64,000 nucleotides of DNA from Proteiniphilum saccharofermentans (GTDB lineage Bacteria > Bacteroidota > Bacteroidia > Bacteroidales > Dysgonomonadaceae), in contig NZ_LT605205.1 in NCBI RefSeq assembly GCF_900095135.1, forward strand, positions 992,001-1,056,000. Reading direction: 5' to 3'. The notes under the pieces were generated by a model. It was not told where the DNA came from. It did no database searches and worked only from the letters and a program-made list of their open reading frames with translations. Each line of letters begins with the position of its first letter. Position 1 is the stretch's first letter. This document shows, piece by piece, positions 1-8,103 of this stretch. The position numbers and the translations under genes are program-made.

Positions 1-1
1 G

Positions 2-283
2 AGAGAAGACCCGACGGTAGTGGAGTTCGCCAAGAACTTTTTCAATTCAGGGAAGCCGGTGGCGGCTATCTGTCACGGCCCGCAAGTATTGGCTAGGGCA
101 GGAGTGCTTAAGGATGTAACTACCACGGCTGTGGGATCTATCCGCGGTGAATTGGAGGAAGTCGGTGCGAATTACGTGGACGAAGCACTGGTAATAGATG
201 GTAACCTGATCACATCAAGAGTACCAGGCGATCTGCCGGTATTCAGTAAAGCTATTGAGGAAGCGATCAAGAAGGCTCGCTGA
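2..283 (+). CDS. PfpI/DJ-1 family protein, C-terminal part (5' end outside window)
   Basis: The reading frame is open from base 2, so the start lies upstream of the window and only about 93 residues are visible. The segment AAICHGPQVLARAG carries the nucleophile-elbow cysteine of the class I glutamine amidotransferase-like fold, and the context ICHGPQ is typical of PfpI/YhbO proteins rather than true glutaminases. Known members act as cysteine peptidases, chaperones or deglycase-like stress proteins in the cytoplasm; which activity applies cannot be read here. A structured terminator follows 29 bp after the stop. Family assignment is firm, specific function is not. Confidence 0.85.
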   Translation, partial: REDPTVVEFAKNFFNSGKPVAAICHGPQVLARAGVLKDVTTTAVGSIRGELEEVGANYVDEALVIDGNLITSRVPGDLPVFSKAIEEAIKKAR

Positions 284-311
284 CTTGTTCCTATTTTAGT
301 TTAGCATAGTT

Positions 312-370
312 AAAAACAGCTTTATGCCGGTCACGGGAAACCGTGATTTAGGGGTAGGGCTGTTTTTCAA
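312..370 (+). terminator. Rho-independent terminator with nested GNRA-capped hairpin
   Basis: AAAAACAGC at 312-320 pairs with GCTGTTTTT at 359-367. Inside it, TCACGG at 331-336 and CCGTGA at 341-346 form a perfect stem closed by a GAAA tetraloop. The T run ends only about 16 bp before the cbpA start codon, so it should terminate the PfpI-family transcript, or act as a leader structure for cbpA. Confidence 0.7.
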
Positions 371-382
371 TACACGAAAAAA

Positions 383-1315
383 ATGCCATACATTGATTAT
401 TACAAAATGCTGGGAGTCGATAGGAATGCATCGGCTGAGGATATCAAGAAAGCTTACCGCAAGCTGGCGCGTAAGTTACATCCCGACCTGAACCCGAACG
501 ACAAGGAGGCACAGAAGAAGTTCCAGGAGCTCAATGAAGCCAATGAAGTGCTGAGTGATCCGGAGAAACGCGCCAAATATGATAAGTACGGTGAGAACTG
601 GAAGCACGGCGAAGAGTATGAAAAAGCACAGCAGCAATATCGGCAGCAAAGTAGCAGGCAACAACAGTGGAGCGGCCAGGGTGGACAGACTTTCTATACA
701 GAAGGTGATTTTTCGGATGATGACTTCTCAGACTTTTTCCACTCTATGTTCGGCAGCGGGTTTAGCCGGAGGCAAAGCGGTGCCGGCACCCGTAATAAAT
801 TCAAAGGTGCGGATTATCAGGCGGAATTGCGCCTGACACTTCGTCAGGCCATGCAAACGCATCAGCAGGCATTGTCGATTAATGGAAAGAATGTACGTAT
901 TACCATTCCTGCAGGAGTGGCTGACGGACAGAAGATCAAGCTGACCGGATACGGTCAACCCGGGGTGAACGGTGGCCCGAACGGTGACCTCTATATCACT
1001 TTTATTATTGAGGATGACCCTGCTTTTAAACGCCTGGGGGATGATTTGTATACCGATGCTGTGATCGACCTTTACACCGCTGTGCTTGGGGGCGAAACAA
1101 TGATCGATACGCTCGACGGGCAGGTGAAAATGACCATTAAACCCGGTACCCAGCCTAATGCCAAACTACGGTTGAAAGGCAAAGGGTTTCCCCTGTATAA
1201 GAAAGAGGGACGGTTTGGCGATTTATACGTGACGTTGAAGGTGCATCTGCCTGAACATCTTTCGGATAAGGAGAAAGAACTATTTACCCAATTATCAAAA
1301 ATCAGGAAACAATGA
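383..1315 (+). CDS. cbpA: DnaJ-like co-chaperone CbpA
   Basis: This is a J-domain protein of 310 residues. The J domain spans about residues 4-70 and contains the HPD triad that stimulates DnaK ATPase ([10 protein letters not shown]). A glutamine- and glycine/phenylalanine-rich linker follows (about 75-140), then the two C-terminal substrate-binding beta domains (about 145-305). There is no CxxCxGxG zinc-finger repeat, which separates it from DnaJ and matches CbpA/DjlA-type class II J proteins. It overlaps the next gene by 4 bp (ATGA), and that partner is the CbpM-type modulator, which strongly supports the cbpA call. It probably acts in the cytoplasm in stress protein folding. The start sits right behind a terminator-like hairpin. 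Confidence 0.92.
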   Translation: MPYIDYYKMLGVDRNASAEDIKKAYRKLARKLHPDLNPNDKEAQKKFQELNEANEVLSDPEKRAKYDKYGENWKHGEEYEKAQQQYRQQSSRQQQWSGQGGQTFYTEGDFSDDDFSDFFHSMFGSGFSRRQSGAGTRNKFKGADYQAELRLTLRQAMQTHQQALSINGKNVRITIPAGVADGQKIKLTGYGQPGVNGGPNGDLYITFIIEDDPAFKRLGDDLYTDAVIDLYTAVLGGETMIDTLDGQVKMTIKPGTQPNAKLRLKGKGFPLYKKEGRFGDLYVTLKVHLPEHLSDKEKELFTQLSKIRKQ

Positions 1316-1611
1316 GTGGAAACAGATTACTATACAGCGAATGCCTGAGGATTTACGAGGTAGAAGAATCATTCATTGAGTCGCTGCGGGATGTGGGATT
1401 AATCCATGTGATCGATCAGGACGACGACCGGTTTATAGAATACGACGACCTTTCCGACCTGGAACAATTCATCCGGTGGCATTACGAGATGGATATCAAT
1501 GTGGCAGGGATTGATGCACTTCGCCATATGTTGGACAGGGTGCGATCGTTGCAATCGGAGATAGAACGGTTAGTCGGTGAGTTGCGGTTTTATAAATCCC
1601 TGCAACAATAA
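1312..1611 (+). CDS. cbpM: CbpM-like chaperone modulator (MerR-related helical protein)
   Basis: This 99-residue protein is predicted to be mostly helical. Its start overlaps the cbpA stop in an ATGA junction, showing translational coupling. The N-terminal part ([18 protein letters not shown]) resembles the MerR/CbpM fold, and the C-terminal 30 residues form a likely coiled coil ([18 protein letters not shown]). In characterised systems CbpM binds the J domain of CbpA and blocks its action on DnaK; the same job is inferred here from position and size. Confidence 0.82.
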   Translation: MSGNRLLYSECLRIYEVEESFIESLRDVGLIHVIDQDDDRFIEYDDLSDLEQFIRWHYEMDINVAGIDALRHMLDRVRSLQSEIERLVGELRFYKSLQQ

Positions 1612-1647
1612 AAACAGGAGATAAATCCGCTTTTTTTTTCGTCGACA

Positions 1648-2121
1648 TTAGTTCCGGTCTCTTACTTTTATCCCTACGGCTTTCAGTTGTTGCCAACCCG
1701 ATTTGTCGGTCAGGCGTATCATGAAATGATAATCACCGGTATCCACATCGTCGGGAACATGGATACTGCTTTCAGCTTGGTAGGAGACCATTCCGTCAGG
1801 GATTCGGAAACTCTCATTATAGATAAACGGATTGACCGGTGTTTTCTTTTCATCCGGTTCACAGTCCACATCATCGGTGCTGTGTGAATGATGGTCGAAA
1901 TTGTTATGGATTTCAATATTATAATTTCCTAACTCCCGGTTATCGGTGAAGAATGCTTTAAATATAAAACTTTCTCCCCTATATACTACATCGCAGGTCA
2001 AAGGAAAAGCCGATGCCCCGCTCATGTCGATCTCCGGTTTTTCCATATCGTGATCATCTTCCTGACCGCATGAAAGTAGCAACAAAAGGGCAGTCAGACA
2101 AAATAATGCTTTTCGGATCAT
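1648..2121 (-). CDS. DUF4625-type lipoprotein
   Basis: Starting at the ATG at 2121, the product has 157 residues with a short positive N-terminus, a leucine-rich core and a lipobox ending LLLLLSCGQ, so it should be an exported lipoprotein. An upstream in-frame ATG at 2154 would add 11 charged residues ahead of the signal peptide and is less likely. The mature part is a beta-rich domain with HNNFDHHSHSTDD and other histidine/aspartate clusters, similar to the neighbouring lipoprotein, and looks like the DUF4625 family. It is downstream of a TonB-dependent receptor and a Fur-type regulator, suggesting a surface or periplasmic metal-related role. No biochemical function is established from the sequence. 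Confidence 0.75.
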   Translation of the reverse strand: MIRKALFCLTALLLLLSCGQEDDHDMEKPEIDMSGASAFPLTCDVVYRGESFIFKAFFTDNRELGNYNIEIHNNFDHHSHSTDDVDCEPDEKKTPVNPFIYNESFRIPDGMVSYQAESSIHVPDDVDTGDYHFMIRLTDKSGWQQLKAVGIKVRDRN

Positions 2122-2218
2122 ATATTTTCTTTTTAAATTATAAAGTGGTCTCAAAATAGGAGTTTAATTGCTGAAAATAAGTTGTTTGAGATTATTTCCG
2201 GACAGAGGGGATTAAAGA

Positions 2219-2250
2219 GAGGGTGAAATCACATATTGTGATACACCCTC
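2219..2250 (-). terminator. Stem-loop after the His-tailed lipoprotein gene
   Basis: GAGGGTG at 2219-2225 pairs with CACCCTC at 2244-2250, and ATCAC at 228-232 of this block (2228-2232) pairs with GTGAT at 2238-2242. On the minus strand the stem is followed by TCTTTAAT, a weak T run, 11 bp after the stop codon. It may terminate or protect the upstream mRNA. Confidence 0.5.
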
Positions 2251-2260
2251 AATTTCTCTA

Positions 2261-2746
2261 TTAGTGATTATGGTCGTGGTCATGCTCGTCATCATGGCCG
2301 TGTCCGTCGTCATCGTTTTCGGATGCCGGTTTTATAATCAGTTCGGATTCTGCCATGCCTGTCTGTCCCTCCTGGTCTCTCACAACCAGATGCAGATGAT
2401 ATTCACCTTCCGGTGCTTCGGCAGGGATATCAATGTGCTTATGCAGGGTGGTGTTTTTTAGCCCTTTGGCATCAGTATATACTTCGTGAAATTCGAAATC
2501 TCCGTCCTCCTGATGAACTTCTAGCGTGATGCTTTCAATTAACCCTTCAGCTGTGATCTCGGCGTTAATATGGATATCTGAACCAGCATACCCTATTTTG
2601 TCGTTCGGGCTGTCATGCCCCGACCCCAGTTCGGTAATCTTGACGCTAGGCGCCAAAGGCTTATCGTTATCATCCTCGCAGGACGAGAAAAACAGTACGT
2701 TGGCACTGAGAAGGAGTATCACTCCCAAAAATAATTTTCTTTTCAT
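2261..2746 (-). CDS. DUF4625-type lipoprotein with histidine-rich C-terminal tail
   Basis: The 161-residue product has an N-terminal signal with lipobox (LFFSSC) and a beta-sandwich-like body (about 30-140) with several histidines, ending in a tail rich in alternating His and Asp (DDDGHGHDDEHDHDHNH). Such tails bind divalent metals such as zinc or nickel in many exported proteins. It is a paralogue of the lipoprotein encoded next to it and follows the TonB-dependent receptor gene on the same strand by 180 bp. With a Fur/Zur-family gene opposite, a metal-capture role at the cell surface is likely but inferred. Confidence 0.8.
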   Translation of the reverse strand: MKRKLFLGVILLLSANVLFFSSCEDDNDKPLAPSVKITELGSGHDSPNDKIGYAGSDIHINAEITAEGLIESITLEVHQEDGDFEFHEVYTDAKGLKNTTLHKHIDIPAEAPEGEYHLHLVVRDQEGQTGMAESELIIKPASENDDDGHGHDDEHDHDHNH

Positions 2747-2926
2747 ACGATTTAATTTATTTGTTTACACTATGGTGTATGGAACTCGCTTTCAATCATG
2801 TTCCCGGGTGTAATGAATTAAATGCTCGTTTCATACGGATAATTTTTTAATGGTTTATATAAATGATGATTGCTTAACAATCCGGCAAAACGAAGTTTTA
2901 CCGGGCTATTCATCGTTGCTGTTTTT

Positions 2927-5137
2927 TTAAAAAGTAAATCCCAACATTGCCGAAATATTTCTTCCCGGTTCGGGTATATCGATCAACCGGTAGAAACCGG
3001 TATGGTCGTAATATCTTTTGTCCAGCAGGTTTTGTACCTGCAACCGGAATTTTATGTTGTTATCGTTTAATTGCCAGCTGCGCCCTAATGATAAGTTCAG
3101 CAGTTGGTAACCTTCAGTCTTTTCTTCCGGGGGCACGATCCTGTTTTGAGTCCCCGTTATTTTGTATTCCAGCAGTATGTCACCGTCGGTGCCGAGAAAT
3201 CCTTTGCCGGGCCGGTAACCGATACTGAAATTGGCTGACCAGGGAGGCGAAAAAGGAAGGGAATACCCTTTCTTATCTCCTGAGAGCTGTTCCGCATATA
3301 AGTATTCCGATTGTATTCCCAAAGTAATCTGCCGGGTAAGTTGTAATTGTACATCTGTCTCAAAACCGTAGCGGATCACTCGTGCCTGTGCATAATGATA
3401 CATTTGTAGTCCTTCGTAATATTCAGGCGTGGGATTCAGGTAGATATAATTGGGAAAGTAGTTGAGGAAAGGTTCCAACCGGACTGTTAGCAGGTTGTTT
3501 TGCCAACTGATACCCATATCTGCCTGATACGACTCTTCCGCTTTCAGGCTGTTATTTCCCTTCTCATACCTGAATATGTGGTAATTCACCCCGTCTGAAC
3601 CCAATTCTTTCGGTGTCGGTGCACGAAAGCTCTTGCCTATATTGGCTTTTAACATCCATGCGCCTTGTTGGTAATTCAATCCGGCAGACCAGGTGAAACT
3701 GTCGAACTTTTTCCGCAGGTCGGCAGCCCGTTCCTTATATACCGGGTTACCTTGTCCATCCGGTGTCTGGTACCAGTCCCGGTAGCTATCGATATCTATT
3801 TTTACTTTGTCGGCACGTACACCCGAACTGATAATTAAGTTATCAGAGATATGGTATCGTCCATAAACAAAGAATCCCATACTGGTAGTACGAAAATCGG
3901 GAATTACAAAACCCCATCCCCCTCTTTTGTTATGCTGATGTTCTATGGATAGTCCACCCTGAAAGCTCAACCGGTCCTTCACCGGCATCCTGAGCAGGGT
4001 AGATGCGGTATAGGTGTTTTTGTCGAATTGACGTTCCAAAGCATCGGGAGGAACAGGCATATAGCCGTGCGATACCGGTTCGGAGAACTCTTTCCTGAGG
4101 TTGTTCTGAAACGCGATATTCCCTTCCCAGGTAATATTCCCGATGCGCCATGCCAAATTATTGACTAACTTGAAATGATTGACCGAGTGATAGGGTAGGT
4201 CTATATCCCTGGTAGACCTGTCGTAATCTATATCGGATAGCCTCACTTCCAATCCGTGTGCATCGGCAAAGAACCCGCTTCGGGAATTAATGTTCGAGAC
4301 TAGTAGGTGGGACCGGAAATTTTCTCCCAAATAACCCAATGTAAACCCCGCATTCCGGTCTCTTCCGGCGGTATTGCGTAGACGACGTTTTTTTAATTGA
4401 ATATAGTAAGAGTAATACTGTATGCTGTCGGCAGGTACTTTATAATCTGCATAATCCATATAAGTAGCATTGATTTTATAGTACCATTTGTTGATTTTGC
4501 CGCCAACTTGCCCCGAAACACCTGCCGACTCGTTGTTGTTCCTGCCGTATAGGTTGATATTGCCCTCTGCCTTTTCTGTGGGAATATAGTTGTTACGCAA
4601 CTGGATTACTCCGCCAATAGCATCTGAACCATATAAGAGCGACCCCGGCCCTTTTACAATCTCCACTTCATCGACCGAAAACTGGTCTATCTCCAGCCCA
4701 TGGTCTTCACCCCATTGCTGGCCTTCATGTTTTATACCATTCTCTGTCACGATCATCCGGTTAAAGCCAAGCCCACGGATAGCGGGTTTGGACTGGCCGG
4801 ATCCTATAGTCATAGCCCTTATCCCCGGAATTTTTTCGAGGGTTTGCATCAGGCTCCCCGAAAAGTTATCTTCTATATAGGATTTATCGACATGAACAAT
4901 ATTCTGTGCCGACTTCATTTGGATATTTCTTGTGCGGTCGCCTCGTACGACCACTTCATCCAGTTCTATAGGGCTTCTCTCCTCTTCCGGAATAACATTG
5001 CCTATTGTGTCGGGTTGCTGCGGATTCCACGATAAGTAGTCTGGTTCGGTAACCGTTTGTAAACCTATCGGTTGGGCCGCCGATTTTCCGCACAAAAAAA
5101 CAAGGGTTAATATGGAAAAGCAAAATTTAATCTGCAT
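2927..5137 (-). CDS. TonB-dependent outer-membrane receptor, probably for a metal or metal complex
   Basis: The chosen ATG at 5137 gives 736 residues with a clean signal peptide (FCFSILTLVFLCGKSAAQ). A start further upstream at 5197 would place coding sequence inside the 39-bp operator palindrome and is rejected. A plug domain follows (DEVVVRGDRTRN to about residue 190, including IPGIRAMTIGSGQSKPAIRG and LYGSDAIGGVIQL), then a 22-strand type barrel ending with a C-terminal aromatic residue (MLGFTF). The plug loop HEGQQWGEDHGLEIDQ has a His-Asp-His arrangement at the position where zinc receptors of the ZnuD group carry a conserved Asp-His pair. It is not SusC-like: there is no SusD gene beside it. 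Substrate zinc or another metal is inferred from this motif, the His-rich lipoprotein and the Fur/Zur regulator. Confidence 0.88.
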   Translation of the reverse strand: MQIKFCFSILTLVFLCGKSAAQPIGLQTVTEPDYLSWNPQQPDTIGNVIPEEERSPIELDEVVVRGDRTRNIQMKSAQNIVHVDKSYIEDNFSGSLMQTLEKIPGIRAMTIGSGQSKPAIRGLGFNRMIVTENGIKHEGQQWGEDHGLEIDQFSVDEVEIVKGPGSLLYGSDAIGGVIQLRNNYIPTEKAEGNINLYGRNNNESAGVSGQVGGKINKWYYKINATYMDYADYKVPADSIQYYSYYIQLKKRRLRNTAGRDRNAGFTLGYLGENFRSHLLVSNINSRSGFFADAHGLEVRLSDIDYDRSTRDIDLPYHSVNHFKLVNNLAWRIGNITWEGNIAFQNNLRKEFSEPVSHGYMPVPPDALERQFDKNTYTASTLLRMPVKDRLSFQGGLSIEHQHNKRGGWGFVIPDFRTTSMGFFVYGRYHISDNLIISSGVRADKVKIDIDSYRDWYQTPDGQGNPVYKERAADLRKKFDSFTWSAGLNYQQGAWMLKANIGKSFRAPTPKELGSDGVNYHIFRYEKGNNSLKAEESYQADMGISWQNNLLTVRLEPFLNYFPNYIYLNPTPEYYEGLQMYHYAQARVIRYGFETDVQLQLTRQITLGIQSEYLYAEQLSGDKKGYSLPFSPPWSANFSIGYRPGKGFLGTDGDILLEYKITGTQNRIVPPEEKTEGYQLLNLSLGRSWQLNDNNIKFRLQVQNLLDKRYYDHTGFYRLIDIPEPGRNISAMLGFTF

Positions 5138-5177
5138 CTGTCTGTCATTTGTAAATTGAAAAACTCTGCAAATATAC

Positions 5178-5216
5178 AAAATATTCAATTGCAACAATGA
5201 TGCAGTTGAATATTTT
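5178..5216. promoter_or_regulatory. Candidate Fur/Zur operator, 39-bp near-perfect palindrome
   Basis: The two 19-nt arms, 5178-5196 and 5198-5216, match at 17 of 19 positions around a central A at 5197. The outer part is AAAATATTCAA with TTGAATATTTT, and the core is TGCAACAATGATGCA. It lies in the 155-bp divergent gap, 41 bp before the receptor start and 77 bp before the regulator start, so one bound dimer pair could control both genes. Assignment to the adjacent Fur-family protein is inference from position and symmetry. Confidence 0.7.
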
Positions 5217-5292
5217 TTACATAAAATGTATGGTTTGTTTCTAAAATAACAGTACTTTCGTAGCAGAATATCATTTGAAGTATTGTTGCATT

Positions 5293-5700
5293 ATGACCGT
5301 AGAAGAAATTTTACATGCCCATGATCTGAAGAATACCGGTTGCAGGAAATATATTCTTGGCGAGCTGCTGAAAAGCGAAGTGGCGATGTCGGAAAATGAG
5401 TTGAAAGAGTCATATCCTGACCTGTTCGACAGGGTTACCCTGTACCGCACCCTGAAGACGTTGGAAGACCGGGGTATTATCCACCGGATTGTGTTGAACG
5501 ACAACACGGTGAAATATGCCCTGAACAGGCATCATCATGAAGATGACAATTTCCATTCCCATTTCCATTGTGAGAAGTGCGACGAGGTGTTGTGTTTGGA
5601 TGGCGTCACTCACTTTGACGCAGAGTTACCGAAAGGCTTTGTCTCCAGGGAGGTGTTTGTTGTTGTGGAAGGATTGTGTGCCGATTGTGTGAAAAAATAG
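5293..5700 (+). CDS. Fur/Zur-family metal-dependent transcriptional repressor
   Basis: From the ATG at 5293 the protein has 135 residues; the frame could begin at a TTG at 5275 but the added residues do not fit the family. An N-terminal winged helix (about 1-80, with RVTLYRTLKTLEDRGII as the recognition-helix region) precedes a dimerisation domain with a HHH/HFH metal-ligand stretch, a CEKC pair and a C-terminal CADC pair, the two halves of the structural zinc site. It is divergent from the receptor and DUF4625 genes and faces a large palindrome. A zinc-sensing (Zur) role fits the His-rich neighbour best, but Fur cannot be excluded from sequence alone. Confidence 0.88.
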   Translation: MTVEEILHAHDLKNTGCRKYILGELLKSEVAMSENELKESYPDLFDRVTLYRTLKTLEDRGIIHRIVLNDNTVKYALNRHHHEDDNFHSHFHCEKCDEVLCLDGVTHFDAELPKGFVSREVFVVVEGLCADCVKK

Positions 5701-5729
5701 AGAGGCACATGGTAATCATACACCTCTCT
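5699..5729 (-). terminator. Convergent terminator between the fur-family gene and the GH92 gene
   Basis: AGAGAGG at 5699-5705 pairs with CCTCTCT at 5723-5729. On the minus strand the stem is followed directly by ATTTTTTC, so it should terminate the GH92 transcript. On the plus strand the following sequence is only AT-rich. Confidence 0.6.
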
Positions 5730-5766
5730 GATTAATTAGTAATATCTGTTCCAGACCTTTTCTCTT

Positions 5767-7986
5767 CTATTTCTTCGGACTGTTTGTCATATAAAACACT
5801 AACGTGCTACCGTTCGTGATGTCTTCATGCGTAATAAATTTCTTATCATACGGCTGCCCGTTCAATTCTATCTTCTCTACATACATGTTCTCTTCTGAAA
5901 GATTTTTCGCCTCCATAGTGAAGTATTTCCCGTTGCCTGTATTGATGGTAGCTTTGGGAATCTGCGGTGCGCCGATAACTAATTCGCCGCTCACCGGATC
6001 CATGGGGTAGAAACCCATAGCGGAGAACATATACCATGCCGACATCTGTCCGCAGTCGTCGTTACCGATCAACCCGTCCGGTTTGTTCCGGTAGAAATCG
6101 GTGGTAATCTGGCGTATCAGCCGCTGAGTTTCTTCCGGCCTGTCGAGAAATGAATAGATATAAGCCACGTGATGGCTTGGTTCGTTGCCGTGCGCGTACT
6201 GGCCGATCAACCCGGTAACATCGGATAGAGTACCGGTGGTTTCCTGTGTGGTGTTGAAAAGGTAGTCGAGCACCTTTCCTGCGGCCTCTTTTCCACCCAT
6301 TAGTTCTATAAGTCCGGGGATATCCTGCATCACGTGCCATGTATATTGCAGTGCGTTGCCTTCCGTGTAATGACCCCCGATCTGTGAGTCGGCGTGCGCC
6401 AACTCATAAGGATCGAAAGGAGACAACCATTCGCCTTTGGAATCTTTGGGGCGCATAGTGTTGGTTTCGTTATCAAATAAGTTCCTGTAATATCCGGCAC
6501 GTTTCATAAAGAATTCGTAGTCTTCCGCCTTTCCTAACTTTTTAGCCATCTGTGCGGCGGCATAGTCGTCAAATCCGCATTCGAGCGTACGGGAAACCGA
6601 CTCTACTTTGATAAGGTCGTAGGGATAGTAACAGTATTGATCATATATCTCCCAGCCTGATTTGTAATGCCTGCTTTCGGTAATCGATCTTTTGATCTCC
6701 CGGTAGGCTTTCTCAGCGTCGAATCCGTCGAATCCTTTGAGGTAAGCGTCCACGATCATGGGGATGGAGTGGTTGCCTATCATGGTGAAGGTCTCCTGTC
6801 CCATTAGCGTCCAGATGGGGAGATGCCCCTTCTGTTTGCTGTAATCGACCATAGAATTTACCAGGTCGGCGATGATTTCCGGACTGAGGATGGTGTACAT
6901 GGGAAAAGCGGCACGGAAGGTATCCCACTGTGAGAGGGTGGAATAGAACTTTCCGGTGGGCGACTGTGTGATCTCGCGGTTAGGCCCCACGTAGCAGCCA
7001 TCCACATCGGCTATATTATTGGGTTGGATATAGAGGTGGTAGAGTGAAGTGTAGAAATTGACCTTGTCGTCTTCCGTCCCCTCTATCTCCACCCGTGAAA
7101 GATAGCTGTTCCAGGCCTTTTTGGCGTCCCGGTGCACTTCGTCGAAATCCCATCCGCTTACTTCTGCCGCAAGGTTTTTCTTTGCACCCTCAACGCTTGT
7201 GGTGGACATGGCGATCTTCATTTGCAGGGTAGGATCGTCCTGCATGTCGAAGGTAAGGATATAGCGGGGTGCCTTCTCCCGTGGATCCCGTGATTCGAGC
7301 TGTTCCGAAGAGAGGATCGGTTTGTCGAACTCGATAGCGAAATAGTAAGTGCGTTCCACCCATTCGGTGCGGCGGGTATAGCCGGTAATAAGGCGGTCGT
7401 TCTCGAAAGTGACCTCATTATCGAGTACGTGGGTGAAGAGTTTATCTTGCGTCCATACCAGCCCGCTTTGAAAGTCGGCCAGCAAATTCGCCGGTTTGTC
7501 CTTGGCGAAAGTGTAGCGGTGGAATGCCACATGCGGGGCGGTAGTGATTTCCACACCTACTTCGTTATCGGCCAGCTCCACCGCATAGTAACCGGGAGAG
7601 GCTTTTTCCGTAGCCTTGTCGAAACTACTGCTCAGGTCGTCGCGTTTCTCACCGGAGAAAGGTTGCATCAGCAGGTCGCCCAGATCGACACACCCCGTAC
7701 CGTTCAGCCTGTTCTGCGAAAAGCCGTTGATGCGCTCATCGTCATAGAAATAGCCGGAGCAGTATTCCCATGAGAAATTACCCGTTTCCGGGCCCGGCTG
7801 CATCATACCTAACGGATAGGTGGCGCCGGGGAAAGTATGTCCCGTGAAGGCTGTTCCTATAAAGGGGTTTACATATTGAGTAAAATCTTTTTCAGTGTCG
7901 CTTTGCTGTGTCTGCGTACAGGAAACGACCGGAAGGGCAAGTAACCCAAATAAAATGGGTTTTATTTGTTGGAAAATTTTTGTCAT
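5767..7986 (-). CDS. GH92 family alpha-mannosidase, lipoprotein
   Basis: The ATG at 7986 gives 739 residues with a lipoprotein signal ending LALPVVSC (Cys23); an ATG at 8010 would add eight residues before it. GH92 hallmarks are present: YVNPFIGT near the N-terminus, GATYPLGMMQPGP, the general-acid region HYTEGNALQYTW and the C-terminal Asp-containing motif GNDDCGQMSAWYMFSAMG. Family members are calcium-dependent inverting exo-alpha-mannosidases that trim alpha-1,2, -1,3 or -1,4 mannosides from N-glycans or mannans outside the cell. Length is normal. It lies behind the OPT transporter gene on the same strand, 117 bp apart, with repeats in between; no SusC/SusD pair is near. Confidence 0.93.
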   Translation of the reverse strand: MTKIFQQIKPILFGLLALPVVSCTQTQQSDTEKDFTQYVNPFIGTAFTGHTFPGATYPLGMMQPGPETGNFSWEYCSGYFYDDERINGFSQNRLNGTGCVDLGDLLMQPFSGEKRDDLSSSFDKATEKASPGYYAVELADNEVGVEITTAPHVAFHRYTFAKDKPANLLADFQSGLVWTQDKLFTHVLDNEVTFENDRLITGYTRRTEWVERTYYFAIEFDKPILSSEQLESRDPREKAPRYILTFDMQDDPTLQMKIAMSTTSVEGAKKNLAAEVSGWDFDEVHRDAKKAWNSYLSRVEIEGTEDDKVNFYTSLYHLYIQPNNIADVDGCYVGPNREITQSPTGKFYSTLSQWDTFRAAFPMYTILSPEIIADLVNSMVDYSKQKGHLPIWTLMGQETFTMIGNHSIPMIVDAYLKGFDGFDAEKAYREIKRSITESRHYKSGWEIYDQYCYYPYDLIKVESVSRTLECGFDDYAAAQMAKKLGKAEDYEFFMKRAGYYRNLFDNETNTMRPKDSKGEWLSPFDPYELAHADSQIGGHYTEGNALQYTWHVMQDIPGLIELMGGKEAAGKVLDYLFNTTQETTGTLSDVTGLIGQYAHGNEPSHHVAYIYSFLDRPEETQRLIRQITTDFYRNKPDGLIGNDDCGQMSAWYMFSAMGFYPMDPVSGELVIGAPQIPKATINTGNGKYFTMEAKNLSEENMYVEKIELNGQPYDKKFITHEDITNGSTLVFYMTNSPKK

Positions 7987-7998
7987 CTGTCTATTAAT

Positions 7999-8100
7999 TT
8001 CAATTACCAAATACTAATTACCAATTATCAATTACTTGTCCCGGTTTATCGGGATTGGCACATCATTAAATCATCACTACTTGTCCCGACTTGTCGGGAT
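7999..8100. repeat. Compound junction repeat between OPT and GH92 genes
   Basis: The gap holds reverse-oriented TAATTGGTAATT-type units (about 7999-8034) and two copies of a palindrome, at 8035-8055 (GTCCCGGTTTATCGGGAT) and 8080-8100 (GTCCCGACTTGTCGGGAT). Between them is ATTGGCACAT, a short motif that also recurs beside other copies in the window. Confidence 0.75.
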
Positions 8101-8103
8101 CAA

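Noticed and set aside
5138-5197. Upstream start for the TonB receptor
   Set aside because: It would lengthen the protein ahead of a clear signal peptide and overlap the operator palindrome.
7987-8103. Insertion-sequence ends around the CCCG palindromes
   Set aside because: No transposase gene, target duplication or long inverted repeats; better described as short dispersed palindromes.
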